This document shows, piece after piece, positions 12,955 to 24,637 of a DNA stretch of 64,000 nt; the stretch's first letter is position 1; each line of letters begins with the position of its first letter. The notes under the pieces were generated by a model. It was given only the letters and a program-made list of their open reading frames with translations, had not been told where the DNA came from and searched no databases. The stretch is from Blastocystis hominis (taxonomy: Eukaryota; Sar; Bigyra; Opalinata; Blastocystidae): NCBI RefSeq assembly GCF_000151665.1, contig NW_013171816.1:253001-317000 (forward strand). The letters run 5' to 3'. The position numbers were made by a program, and so were the translations under genes.

Positions 12955-12985
12955 GCTTCTAGGCTGTTCCTATTTTGTTGTGGAT

Positions 12986-12993
12986 TGTTTGTT
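12986..12993 (+). terminator. polyadenylation motif TGTTTGTT of actin
   Basis: Exact TGTTTGTT 31 nt after the actin TAA, the only copy between actin and the converging TPR gene on this strand. Confidence 0.6.
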
Positions 12994-13132
12994 ACGAAAA
13001 ACAAGGGAATGCATGGGATGCTTTGCTTTTTACGTTTGGAGGAATGGTTGATATCGCAGAATTCCGATACCATAAATGTATTTATATACATACAAATATC
13101 CATTCCTTCGCTCTCTCCCCACCTTTCATGTC

Positions 13133-13140
13133 AACAAACA
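13133..13140 (-). terminator. polyadenylation motif TGTTTGTT of the TPR-like gene
   Basis: Exact motif beginning 2 nt after the encoded TGA. The T of that TGA is 5 nt before the motif, the same spacing seen at genes that lack an encoded stop. Confidence 0.65.
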
Positions 13141-13142
13141 CT

Positions 13143-16100
13143 TCAAATCTTTGTTTCATCCAAGTGTAACAATTTTCGGATCTCCTCATACTCTCGGATC
13201 GCCGTAGGCAGGTCCGGCGACATCTTCCCCTTCAAGATAAAGGTCTTATAATACAAGCTGGCCTACAATCGACTTCCTTCCTCTTCCCTACATTATGATA
13301 ATTCTTCAAGCTCTTCTCAATCCTCGCCGTCATCAGATAACAATCCAACAACGCAGCGTCATAATTCAACGCCTCGTTACAATCCGCAGAAGCGTTCTTC
13401 AAATCCAACATCTCCATTCGCCGCTTCGCTCTCTTATACAGCAGCTGCGCTCGTACAAATCGCATACTCAAATCCTCATTGAAGAAAAACCCAGTATTGA
13501 CGAACGTTATCATGTCTGACAGAATCGCAACCTCGTTCGATGCTTTCATTTTCTCATCGTGCTGCCCATCTCCGTTCTTCTTTGTGATTTCGGCAATGAT
13601 TTGAGAGGCTGCTTTGATCAGCACATAGAAAGGAAATCGTCGCTGGATCGAGTCCAATGGATGCAGACCGTTCTCGTGATCCAAGTTCGCGAAGCTGTTT
13701 CGTTTGATGACAAACGTGGAATGCAGTTTCGTGGAATCGTGGATCTGCTTGCTCCCCTCGTGGATCACATTCGAAATGCCCGCAGGACTCTCAGCGAAAT
13801 AGTATTTCAGGTCCTTCTCGTAGAATTTGAGGAGGGTTCGCACGAGCGGGATTTCATTCCGAAGGAAAAGAAGACGGATGAAATAGAAAAACTACTGAGG
13901 ACATTCCAAAAAAACGAACGATTTCTTTGTCTTCTTTGATCAGCGTTAAATTCTCATCGACGAAACAATACGTGGGCAGAAGCTTCTCTGGATTAAACAT
14001 CGTTTGCCGGGCCGAAGCCGCGACGTTTTCATCCACTGCTACAAATAAAAAAAAGCAATCAAATTCCGAACTGGTCGATAAAAACTCGGTCAAGTGATGC
14101 ATTAACTTCGAAAGCAAATGGCTCAATGCCACAATATCGCTCAGCGAATAATAGCAATGCAGCAATTTGATGTGAGCTTCGCGACTATATGGACACATCG
14201 CGATGAATTCTTTTAGAACTGGAATCGCGGCTTCCGGATTCTCGAGATTTAGCGTGAAATATTGGTGCTCAATCTCCGGATTCTATCGCATCAAACCCAT
14301 CCACAGGAACGAAACGAGTATAATGGGCTCGGGTTTGCCGCCCGCTTTGCTTCGTTTCACGCGGTAAACGTAGTAATCGTAGTACTGATGGCTTCTACAT
14401 ATCAGAAAAGGCGTTTCGTGCGAACAATCGCAGATTGCCGATGTCTGCGTAGGCTCTGGAGAGAAGATAGAAGTAATGAACGCCATGCGGGACTTCTTTG
14501 ACAAGTTCTTTGAGTTCTCCGACCGCGTTGTAGTATTTGTTTTCATTCATCTCGCAGATCGCGATGTTTTCAGCGAAGGAGGCGCAGTAGGGATGCTTGG
14601 GAGCCACTTCGCTGATGATCTCGTCGGCTTTCTTCCACTGCTGGTTTTTCATGAGCTCCTTCACTTCTTCCAGTTTCACGATTTCTTCGGCTGACAGCTT
14701 CGGAACTTTCTAGAAGAATGAATCGAAAGGGGAAGGGCAACGCTGTAGAGGTCTTCGGAGATCAGGTCGATTAAGTCGCAATTCTTTTCACAGTTGAGTT
14801 TGTAATTGCAGATGATCTCGCGCCAGTCCTTCGAATCCTTCACCAAATCGCTCTAGACTCGAGAATTCGTTCCTTTCCTACTCCGATCGCCGTCAAAAAC
14901 ACATAGAGAATGACGAAGTCGGGTTCGTAGCTCATTCCCAGAGGGAGAATCGAGAAGATAAGATCGGCCTTGCGGAACTGATTGGAGAGAAGCAGGAACT
15001 TTAGTGTGTATAAAATCTTCAAGTCCAACGCAAAGAAAAAACAATACAAGCTCAGGATCGACGAATTTGTCTGTGTAGACCGTTCCTAAATCCTTCGTTA
15101 TCAACTGACATGGCATTGAGAAGATCTTCTCTTGCGGAATCCTCACCTCGGCAGCGCGATTCGCTTTCTGCCTCATTTGCAGATCGTTCGAAAGCAGTAG
15201 GGGATACACGCGCGCCATCAAGCTGGCTCCATCTGCGAATTTCTCGGTTTTCAAGTAAGTGTTGCAGATCTGAAGCAGCACCGGGCGCGAAATCAAAAAG
15301 TTTGAAACCACTGGAACCGACAGCTGTGGATACGGATAATCCACATGCCCTGAAGCCGATTCCAAATGGACACGCGAAGGAATGGGAGTGACACGCGTGG
15401 GAGATTCCTCAGGAACGCCCTCAAGATGGAACGCCCCTACAATCAACAGAAACAGCCCAAATCGAACGCTCATAAAGCTGATTGAAGCAGATCCCTGCAG
15501 GCGCTTTGTCAAACATTCGAATCAACGCGATCTGGAAGTCTCCGTATCTCCCTTTCTGGTTCAAACTCTCTCCGATTTCGAACGTTTTCTTCACATAACA
15601 AACAAGGTCCGAGACGTTCCCAATGATTGTGAGATGCACATATCGCGGAGGAAGCTCCTTTGGGAACGTCGTGAGATATTTATAAACCCGATCACTGTAC
15701 TTCGCAAACCGCGTCGCGTTCGAGAAATCCCCAGCCAGCAGCAGAACCAGCGTCCAATAGAAGTAATACGCCTGCATTTCGAGTACAACGAGACTCGTGC
15801 AGTTGTCTTTCGATGGCAAAAAACTCGACTTTTTTCCCTTCTCTAACAGCGAAACGGTCTTCAATTGAATGTCGTCCAGCTCTTTTAGCACGCCCACCAT
15901 CGTGGGGTCTTCGCTTCCCTGCCGCACTAAACTCTCCGCTTCTTCCGGAGTCATGGGTTCGGATCGAATATCTACAATGAAACTCCCTGTGAAAAAACTG
16001 CCGTTTACGGGGAAATGACATTGCGGATCGTCTAAATCAGAGAGTTTCATGAGCGATTTAAAGCGTCGCATGTAGCCAATGAACGAAATGTAGTCGGTCC

Positions 16101-18094
16101 GACGAAACGCCAATATAGCCAGCTCCACTATGCTTAAAAAGTAGAAACGGAGAAACGGTAAGTGTAAGGATAATACGGATATTTGCACACAATGGAGGAA
16201 AACGCCCGATCGAATTCATGCTCCCTTCGAATTCACGCGACTTTCGCATTCGCTTACAATTCCTCGACGTTCGTAAAGTTATCTGGATAGCGCAGAAAGT
16301 CGATGAACGGGTTTCGAACATTCAGAAACTCGTTTTTTGCCGTGTTTCTATTTTCATTCAGTTCGTTTCTTCACTCCCACATGTTATTAATGCAGTTCAA
16401 AATATCCGATTCGCTTCGCTCCGTTTCTTTCATATTCCGCATGTAATCGTAGTAATCCAACATCGCCTGTGCCTCAGTTTCCACGTTTCTCCAGTACCGG
16501 GATGATCCGATTGACTCGCTGATTCGCTCGAGCGCGTCGAATATACAGCAACGGCAGCGCGTACGAACATCGCAGTCCTCGTCCACAGAAATCTATCAAG
16601 CAAAACGTGGAAACGGAGTACCAATGGCTTCGTGGAATCGATTCCGATAATACTGCACTTCTGCACAATAATAGCAGAGTAGCGATCGCAGGTAGCTGAG
16701 CTGGACGTAAGGAAAGGTGGTTTCGAAAATGTCGATGAGCTGCATCGCGTGTTGATACGTCAAAAACAATTCCTGATGCATTTTCCGCCTGTGATATTTC
16801 TTGCCTTCTTCATCTAGACTCTATGGATCAAAGAAACGAAGCGTGGAAACAATGATGAGTCGCATGAGTCGCGAGAATTTGTGGAATTCGGGGGGAATCT
16901 GCGTGCAATTCTCGATCACATTGCAGAGTTTTCGAAACGACGCCAGTTCGTTGTTCTGACAGAGATGTCGGAGAAATAACATCGTCTTCGCCATCAAAAC
17001 CCGCTCCATCCCAAACCAGATCATCACTGACACGGTTCTTCCAATTCTCGATCGTTTCCAGATTGACGTCGTACAGATCCATCGTGATTTGAAGCACGTA
17101 ATCCTGCTGGAACAGCTGCTTCGCTTGGAATTCGGAGCTCAGCTCGCCGCCATCGCTGTACATCGTCTCGTACATCCCTAATTCTCACTTTCCTTCTCGA
17201 TTCTCACAGGAGGTGATTAATTTCGCGGCGTTGTTCATGACTTCCTTGAGGAGCTTCATCCCGCTCGCCAGAAGCGATCGGTCGTTTGAGCGCAGCACGC
17301 TCTCCAGATAATAAATCACCACCTGCCGATTGTTCGAACAGACCCGCAGGACTTGATCGAACGCCGACCAGGCCGTTCGGAACGACTGTTTTTCGAACTC
17401 TTTGCGCCCTGTGTTCCAGAAGGTTTCCGTCTGATTGCACTAGATTCGATCGAATTCCTCGCAGCTACCAGCTTCAGCTTTTCCTCTGCGTCTGCATCGA
17501 ACGTCTTCTTGATGTACTCATAAAGATATCGCGCCCTGCGATTCACCTTCCCCGCGGTTTCTTACTTCGAAAAGAACCCCATTTTCATATACACGTCGCC
17601 CAGAAGATACAATTGTTCCAACGAATTCACGCCCTTCGTCAGCTCGCTATACGCTTCCTGCACGCATTTCTTCTCCAGCAAGCAGCGAATCGACAAGTCT
17701 ACTTCACACGCATTTCCCCGTTTCCACTTTTCGCTTGGAGGTTTCCTTCGTTGAGGGTTCGCACGAACTGGCACCAATTCAAACATTTCTGATAACTATG
17801 CGATGAGATTGGGAGAGTGAAAAAAGTTCAATACTCGCGTTCTTCGAAGGCAAGTAGTGCTTGTTTCATGTATTTGTTTTCGTAGATCAAACGCGCTTTC
17901 TCTTGCATTTCTCTCGATAAGTTCAGCTTCGGAATATTCATTTTGATCACTTCTGCGGAGAGCTCGGAACTCGGACCCACCGGCTCGATTGATTCATGTT
18001 CATGTTCATTTTCATGTTCATGTTCATCATTTTCATTATCATCATTTTCGAGAGTGATGAGATCGGGAACGGGATCAGCGAGAAAGGATTCCAT
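13143..18094 (-). CDS. large TPR-like helical-repeat protein, unidentified
   Basis: Long intron-rich gene; reading across about twenty introns of 28-39 nt gives roughly 1,400 residues of helical repeats. The start is uncertain: ATG 18092-18094 opens a Glu/Asp/His/Asn-rich segment, and ATG 18158-18160 is also in frame. Landmarks in order are LLGDVYMKMGFFSKARYLYEY, FWNTGRKEFEKQSFRTAWSAF, VQYYRNRFHEA, RNPFIDFLRYPDN, AYYFYWTLVLLLAGDFSNA, FNQLYERAFHLEGVPEE and KLEEVKELMKNQQWKKADEI. Tetratricopeptide-like helices complete the C-terminus (ALLDCYLMTARIEKSLKNYH). The end is TGA 13143-13145. The WNTGRKEF block faintly recalls ZIP4/TEX11 proteins, but the whole is too long and too diverged to assign. 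It may continue upstream into the small gene at 18075-18892. Confidence 0.6.
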
Positions 18095-18892
18095 GGAATG
18101 AGGATCGTTCTCGAGACAACACGAAGCCATCAACATGGCAAAAATCGAACTGGGCAGCATGCTATTCGTTAGAAACAACAACAACACAAAGAACGAACTC
18201 TTGACTGCTCGTGGGGTAGTTCTCTTCGTAGGAATAATCGATAAAGTCTTCGGAATGCAAATAGCAGCCCAGCGGATCCGAAGCATTCATCTACTTTTTA
18301 CTGTGGATTGGAAACTTCACGGATTCGGGAGTGGGGGCGCTGACTTCAATTTCGCAGACGAAATGGGTATCGATGAATATGACAGAGCCGAATCCCCATT
18401 TTAACGCAGGGGAACCAATCGGAAACGACTTGGGTGAAGACATGGAATGGAGCCTACCGAGGTTTGAGAAGTATCTTCGTTTTTGGTTTTGTAGAGGAGG
18501 GCCATTGCAGATCGGTACTTGGTTAGATAGACCGAGTCCACATTGCAGTCAACCTGATAGAGTAATCTAGATGATAGATCCTATGTGCTAAAAGTACGTT
18601 TCACTGATCGGTTTTGAACGTGCTTTGAGAATTAGCTTTCGATTGGACGAATCTTTCAAAAATACAAGAATGAGCCACATTTCATTATCCATAATATCTG
18701 TTAACGATTCAGTACTCTGAATCATTATCTAGAATTCAATTTCGATGAGTGGTACCTACATTCACACTTTCTACTTGAATGTGATTTGGAGAATTCTTGC
18801 TCTGAAGACTTCTTTTGATTTTATCTTCATGGATAAACGAATCTACCCAAAATGGGTTTGAAGAGTAGCTTACCTAGGAAATTGGAATCCAT
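18075..18892 (-). CDS. unidentified intron-rich protein, or the N-terminal exons of the TPR-like protein
   Basis: Starting at ATG 18890-18892 (MDSNFL), removal of 31-, 31-, 31-, 29-, 30- and 33-nt GT-AG introns gives a continuous protein. It includes IMDNEMWLILVFLKDSSN, LTKYRSAMALLYKTKNED, GSVIFIDTHFVCEIEV and DPLGCYLHSEDFIDYSYEE. The clean introns make this real coding sequence. The frame then ends at TGA 18075-18077, 20 nt inside the putative start of the TPR-like gene, and no TGTTT-type end motif is present. This suggests that either the genes overlap or an intron I could not place joins them. A 25-nt candidate (GTTGAT...CTCGAG) would restore the downstream frame. No family recognised. Confidence 0.5.
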
Positions 18893-18997
18893 TGAAGTCG
18901 TAATATATTATAATACGAATTCTAGCTTTGAGAAAGGATCGCCAAACAATTTTAACTGTCGTAAGTGAGCATAAAATCCATTTCCTTTTGTATTTCC

Positions 18998-19005
18998 AAC
19001 AAACA
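18998..19005 (-). terminator. polyadenylation motif TGTTTGTT of TAF5
   Basis: Exact motif. The in-frame T 5 nt upstream (19010) would become UAA after poly(A) addition, giving TAF5 the ending VEYDS. No encoded stop is present at that point. Confidence 0.7.
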
Positions 19006-19009
19006 TAGC

Positions 19010-20881
19010 AAGAGTCATACTCGACTGCTGCAAAAACATTCGAAAATGCGTGCGAAATCCGGTGAATCCTTGCTCCCACCTTATATCGCTTCCTTTCCTC
19101 TAGCACATTGTCTTTGTATTCGAACAGAACCACTTCTCCCTCTTCCGAAGTGACTATAAACGATCTCTCCGAATCCTCGCACAACCCAGAGATCGGCTAC
19201 AAAATATATAAATATATATTCTCCTCTTTCCTACTCCTTCACAAACCTGTTTTCGAAACACACACTGCGCAGTCTGCACATCGAACATCGCAATCATCCC
19301 CCTATCGTCTCCCAGAACGAGCATCTGATCCTTCAGCACCATCACCATCTGCGATATCTGCATTTCTGCGAGAAAAAGGCGATAGACGGTTCTACCAGAA
19401 ACCTCCTATTGAACCGAATACCCAGACGAAACGTCCGTCATGCGAACTTCGCCGGCTTCATCGGCGCTCAGCAAGAAAACATCGTTCTGCGTGAAGCGTA
19501 AGCGCGTGATCGGCGCGTGGTGCTGCGAGAAAACGCGGATTGGCGCATCGTCCACCGCGGAATTGCAGAAATAAACGCGGCAATCGAGTCCGCCGAACGC
19601 GAAATGCGAGTTTCGATGATTCAACGCGAGATCCCAAACGGGCAGACGCGAGAACGAATAGCAAGCCTGCGTGGAAACAGAGAACGAGAGGTACCACGCA
19701 GGTGGATTGGGGAACGGACCAGCATCGCACCTGTCCGTCGATTCCCGCGGAAAAAAGCGTGGTTTGGTCGGTGGAGAAGGCGAGCGCGCAGACGGAATTT
19801 TTATGTGCGATGCAAAGCGACTATCGGAATCACGTGGATGGCTGCGTGTGTGTACGTGTTGATAAAGAGAGGGTTGATGGAGGGAGCGTTTAAAAAGGTG
19901 GATTTTGGAATCGTCTGTCGCCACGGCGATCTGAAAACTCAACGCGAGTCGCCGATTTTACGACGTCGAACAGCGAAGCGACCGCCGAAACGACGACGTG
20001 GCGCTCGAAAAGCGAGAGAGAAACGCTCGTGGTGGAAGATTCGACAAAGCGGTTCAGATGGAGAAGGAGGATGGAAGGAAAGAGGGAAGCTGCGGGGGAT
20101 GGAAAGGGGGAAACGGGGGAAGGGAGCGGGAAAAAGTCGAAATTTGTGGAGGTTGGAGTGGAGCGAATGACGCGACAATTCAAATTCTACGCGTAATGGA
20201 GGGGGGAGGAGCGTACAGTGGTTATGTAGTCGCGCATGGCGTGCAAATCTTCGATTTGGAGAACGTTGTTGAGCAGATTGTATGTAGAGTAGCTAATGAA
20301 GAGGTAAGGCTGAAGCAGGGAGAACTGCTGGCGAAGGTTCTGAAAGAGGTATCGACTCTGGACATGAATAGCAGTAAGAAAAACGTACGCTCTCGGTTAG
20401 ACAGGCTTTTAGAAAAGAAATGTCCTTTTTGTATTGCTCGCCCTGGAAAAACGTATTGGCCGAAACGAAGAATTTACAGAGCTGCTCAATCTCCAGATTC
20501 CCCTTGTTTATTAGTAAAATACATTTAAAAAGAGCGAGTGCCACCGGATTGATTTCGGGCTACAGTTCATGACTATTGTAATGTTCTGCTTACAAGATAT
20601 CGCTTATCCACATTCTGAACAAATGCCATAAAGGTATAGAACTCCACTATATCCGTTGAGTGGTCTACCACTGCAAAGCCCCTTGAAAATACATTCCGAG
20701 ATCGTTTCAGCTCGTCATCACTCACTTTGCTCACCGTATCTTTCTATAAGATTGTACTCTATATTTTGTATTACTCTACCAACTTCGGTGATTTCTGGAG
20801 AAGAGACAGCTTCATTTTGTTGCCTACAGTCAAATGAGCGCCAAATTCCTACGACGCGTTCCTTTCCGGGTTTTCATCCAT
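19010..20881 (-). CDS. TAF5: TAF5-like TFIID/SAGA subunit with WD40 propeller
   Basis: General transcription factor subunit. It starts at ATG 20879-20881 (MDENPERNAS); introns of 29, 31 and 34 nt lead into the TAF5 NTD2 helical domain. That domain reads DHSTDIVEFYTFMAFVQNVD, ALFKCILLINKGNLE and LLQPYLFISYSTYNLLNNVL, matching the human order of YLKFRTFIE, LYPLFVHMYLELV and FVIRMSRDSYQLL. Introns of 30 and 31 nt lead to WD40 repeats: LFDVIAVATDDSKIHLFK, LAFSTDQTTLFSAGIDGQV, RLPVWDLALNHRNSHFAFGG (compare NYPVWDTQFSPYGYYFVSGG) and FLLSADEAGEVRMTDVSSG. The usual N-terminal LisH motif is absent because the protein starts close to NTD2. No stop is encoded: the last T (19010) sits 5 nt before TGTTTGTT, so UAA is completed by polyadenylation. 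Confidence 0.85.
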
Positions 20882-20948
20882 CTACTACAAAAATAGCCGG
20901 AATCAACGTGCAAACTACAAGATTGTGTGTTACGACAAACGTTTCTCT

Positions 20949-20956
20949 CTCAAACA
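20949..20956 (-). terminator. polyadenylation motif TGTTTGAG (variant) of the MFS gene
   Basis: Same variant as at the EDC4-like gene. The T of the encoded TGA (20959-20961) lies 5 nt upstream, the spacing shared with the genes that have no encoded stop. Confidence 0.55.
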
Positions 20957-20958
20957 AT

Positions 20959-22212
20959 TCAGCACACATTCTGCTCCTTCAACAACGCCTCCTCCGCCTC
21001 CTTCGTCTCCTTCTCCTTCTTCTCCTTCTTCAGCACCATCAAGTGGTTAATCACCACACACACCAGCGCCAGGGAGATAAACGGAACCGTCGACCAGTAC
21101 GCCACCGAGGGTCCGAACGCGTCATTCAGCCAGCCCAGCAAATACTGCACAAAGATGCCCAGGAAGGCCTGGATGGGGAGGATGCAGCTGATCGGAACCG
21201 ACGCGTTTTCGCCCCAATACCGCATGCAAATCACAATGTACGTCGGCCAGAAAAACGCCACCGCGCAGCCCGCAAACGGGAGAATGTACAGCCCCGTCTT
21301 GCCCGCCAGAAGGCCGGCTGTGAAGATGATGATGGCGAGGGTCGTGACGAGATATTCGGTCGAAAACGCACCGATCCAGTCCACTAAAACGCCGCCCAAG
21401 AGTCGCGCCAACGTGAAAGCCACGTAGAAGCACGAGTTAAACCACGCTCCTTCCACAGCGGGGTCGAGATGCAGCACGTCCTCCAGATAAAGACCTGCCC
21501 AGGTGCTGGTGGCTCGCTCGCCGGTGGTCAAGAGAATCAGTGTGATGGATTGGAACCAAACGACAGGCGAAGCGAGAGCCTTCCAGACCGTGAAGCCGGT
21601 GTGATTGGCAACTTGCTCCTCCGAAACGGGCTTCTTAATGGCGAACGGGATGAAGAGGATGATGAGGGCGAGAAGAGCGAGCGGACCACACATCGCCAGG
21701 GTGATTCCGCGGAAGGAGTACTTTGGCAAGAGCTCCTCAACGTAGTGAGCAAAAATAGGACCGATCACAGCTCCCAGTCCGTAGCAACTGTGGAGGAGCA
21801 ACATCAGAATTCCGGTATTCTTCTTAAACAGGAGAGAGGAGAGCGCATGTGGAGCATCGTCCAACCCACCCATACCAGCACACGCCAGGAACTGAAACAA
21901 AAACAATGTCCAGTATCCGTTTGCGAGGGCAGTAATACCGCATCCGATGATCGAAATAATGAAAGCAGACAAAATCACAGTTTTAAATCCGAGTTTCTGT
22001 AGAGAGGCCGCGACAGCAAAGCTCCATACCAAATAAGAAAACTGAGCCATGGACTGTAAACTTCCATACTGCTTGTAGCTTAGGTGGAGGTCATCTCGCA
22101 TCATGGGAAATGTCACAGAACGTGTGTTGTCGATGAATCCCTGCCCCAGCATGCAGCCATAGGCACAGAATACAAGAAGCCAGAATTGAGTCTTACTAAT
22201 GCCAGATATCAT
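20959..22212 (-). CDS. major facilitator superfamily transporter
   Basis: Twelve-helix MFS transporter of about 417 residues in one exon. The ATG at 22210-22212 (MISGISKTQFWLLVFCAYG) is preferred; an upstream in-frame stretch has no ATG. Family features include an early acidic/Gly-rich loop (LGQGFIDNTRSVTFPMM), small-residue helix packing (AGMGGLDDAPHALSSL, SCYGLGAVIGPIFAHYV), a central cytosolic loop (KKPVSEEQVANHTGF) and TM7-TM12 with ARLLGGVLVDWIG, an MFS motif-A-like turn. The C-terminus is Lys/Glu-rich (KKEKKEKETKEAEEA). It resembles FucP/FHS-like sugar-transporter members, but the substrate cannot be read from sequence. The lack of introns is unusual among its neighbours. Confidence 0.85.
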   Translation of the reverse strand: MISGISKTQFWLLVFCAYGCMLGQGFIDNTRSVTFPMMRDDLHLSYKQYGSLQSMAQFSYLVWSFAVAASLQKLGFKTVILSAFIISIIGCGITALANGYWTLFLFQFLACAGMGGLDDAPHALSSLLFKKNTGILMLLLHSCYGLGAVIGPIFAHYVEELLPKYSFRGITLAMCGPLALLALIILFIPFAIKKPVSEEQVANHTGFTVWKALASPVVWFQSITLILLTTGERATSTWAGLYLEDVLHLDPAVEGAWFNSCFYVAFTLARLLGGVLVDWIGAFSTEYLVTTLAIIIFTAGLLAGKTGLYILPFAGCAVAFFWPTYIVICMRYWGENASVPISCILPIQAFLGIFVQYLLGWLNDAFGPSVAYWSTVPFISLALVCVVINHLMVLKKEKKEKETKEAEEALLKEQNVC

Positions 22213-22413
22213 TTGAGAAAAACACAATTCCTCAGGGGTTGCCGCGGGGATCGTATCTCCTTTGGAAACAATCGAAAAGTGAATTAGTCAGTCAGAATCG
22301 TGACGAAAATGCAGGGGAAACCTCACTGTGGATTTTTGTGAATAAAAAAAACAGGGAAATGTACGAAAACCACACTCATTGGTTGCACAGAAACCATTTC
22401 AAAACACTCATTC

Positions 22414-22421
22414 AACAAACA
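22414..22421 (-). terminator. polyadenylation motif TGTTTGTT
   Basis: Exact motif 57 nt downstream of the stop of the charged unidentified gene; between it and the MFS start there is no other copy. Confidence 0.45.
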
Positions 22422-22477
22422 GAAATCATACACTAAAACATATACAGTCGTAATAACAAAAACAGCACATTAGTCAA

Positions 22478-24155
22478 CTACTTGTTCTTCCCTCGTTTTT
22501 TGGGAACAACTTCATCCTCACCGTTATCAAAACTCTGAAGCGTCCTCGAGTGATTCTTCCGCTTTCGATTCGATCTTCTCAATTCGGAAATGATCTCTTC
22601 ATCGTCCGACGTATCCAGATGTCTACAGTCACTCATTCCTCCCTCCCTTTTCTCACTTTCGACTTCTTCCGCCCTCCTTCTTCGAGCTCTCCGAGCTTCT
22701 ATTCCTCACACAATTTTCCCCAAAAAACCAACGAAAACGACTCTTCGCTCACATCCGTGACGTCTTCTGAAAGCACTTCCTTGTCGATATACTCCCTCAC
22801 CGTGCTAATTTTCTCCATCGAGTCCTTCTTCTCCTCCTCCTTGAGGTCCGTCGCCGTTTCGATCTGCTTCTCAGCCGACGTGTTTGCGCTACCTGTCTCT
22901 CTAAAACAGCGAGGAAAGCGGAGAGTCGGGCTTGCAGTTGCTTCCAGTTTGAGATGATCTACGTCTCACGACGTGAAGAAAAAGAAGAAAGTTACCTGCT
23001 TCTTCACGTCGTCTCGGATGGAGAGAAGGCTGCATTCGTCCTCACAGAGCTGCTGGCGATGAGGATTCGTTAAAAGAGCAGTACGTAGGGAATCGTTTGA
23101 TAATTGATGAGGTTTGTGACGTATTCGAAGCCATCGACAAATTCGCCGGCGAACGTGTTGTCTAACGAGCCGGACAGCTCGCCTTTCCTGCGCTTTTTAT
23201 CGACTTTTGGGTTGGCTGAAGCAGCTGCGCGGAAGCCGGCGAGTCGAAATGCCTACCTTCGGTTTGTTTGTCCTGCTTTTTCGCCTCGAGGAGAGTGGAA
23301 GCGGGGTCTGCGACGGGTTGGTTGAGAGAAGCTTCCTCCGTTCCGAGGCTTTCTAAGCGTAAAGAAAGTGAATGAGTTGAATACTCTCCAACTCGACCGC
23401 ATGGTTTGGCTGTGTGGACAACGAAGGAGCCGAACCCACGCTCGGATTCTGCTGAGTCTCGACTTTGATTGATGGAATTGAAGTCGAGACATCAACTTCC
23501 TCCGTTTTGATGTGAGTTTCGATTTTGAGTGAGTGATTCTCTGGATTCTCTGGATTTTCTGGATTCTCTGGATTCGATTCATTCGATTGTTTCACCTCCA
23601 GTTTCACATTTATTCCACTTTTCTCGCTTTTCATATTTTGCTCACATTCATTCTTCGCTTCCTTCGTCCCTTCCACACCCTCTTTTTCTTCGTTGTTCTC
23701 CTTCTCCTTCTCCAATTCCACTCTTTCTTTCTCTAATTCCATCGCCTTCCGATTGCAAATATGACAAACACCATTTCCCGTTCCACGAAGCAACGTGGGG
23801 ACATCCATCATAAACGAAACCGCGGTTATTTTGCCGGTTTGATGGATGGGATGAGTGCTAGGAACACTGGATATGGGAGTAAACGAAATGGATTTTGAAG
23901 CCACTGAAGAGGAAGATATCACGCTTTCACGAAGAATTGGGTCTGCGTCTCTGCTTTTCTTCACTTTGAGCTGGATTTCACGAACGAGTCGAGAGGAAAT
24001 CTTTTCCTGGTCCGAAGAATGAGAATAAGACGTCAAAGCAGTAATTTCATTACAAAGAGCTTATAAATAACTCGAAAAAGAAGCTCACCTTGAAAATCAG
24101 CAAGGGCTTTACTCTCTTCCACAGTTTTTGTGTGCTTCTCGCTCTTCGTAGTCAT
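22478..24155 (-). CDS. unidentified charged, probably nuclear protein
   Basis: Starts at ATG 24153-24155 (MTTKSEKHTKTVEES). A 29-nt intron leads to ALCNEITALTSYSHSSDQEK and LVREIQLKVKKSRDAD. A short motif TLLRGTGNGVCHICNRKAM contains a CxxC pair. A long Glu/Lys/Asn-rich linker follows, with NPENPENPENPEN and several KxE motifs (VKLE, IKTE, IKVE). After further introns comes FAGEFVDGFEYVTNLINYQT and a basic C-terminus (ELRRSNRKRKNHS, KKRGKNK) ending in TAG 22478-22480. Basic clusters and acidic linkers suggest a chromatin-associated protein, but no domain is recognised. Confidence 0.65.
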
Positions 24156-24637
24156 CTCTGTGGGAGAGCAAGCTAAAGTAAAGATAGTAAGAAAGAACAA
24201 CGAGTAGTCTTTAATGTGCGCTCAAAATCGTATAATAGCTGAAATATAGAATATGGAATCTTGGATCTCAGAATTGGAAACACCTCGTGCAGACCCTACG
24301 CTATTACATGTGCTTTAATAAATAAATACTGGATCCTTGCTCTTCTCTTCCATTGCATTTTTAATTGTACTAGTTGACATACACTTTACGATTCCTACAT
24401 TATTGTCTCCTCCAGTCTCTTTCCGATGACCTCCAGGCTCATCTCTACTGGTTGAGAATAACTCAGAGGCACTAAATAAAAAACTCAACTATACATGCAA
24501 CCTGAAGAAGGAAGCAAAATCCCGGATCCATTTGAATTGAATGAATTTCCAGGAACGGCTGACATTATTTTTTAACAATAGAATAACTCCGTTAGAAATA
24601 ACTTGTAGTAGTTCCAGATTCGTACTCTGTTGTTGTC
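24156..24637. other. intergenic, no supported gene
   Basis: Shared upstream region of two divergent genes (the charged protein to the left, the MORN protein to the right). It holds only very short open frames, such as a 26-codon one from ATG 24496. No TGTTT-type end motif, repeat or RNA gene was recognised. Confidence 0.5.
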
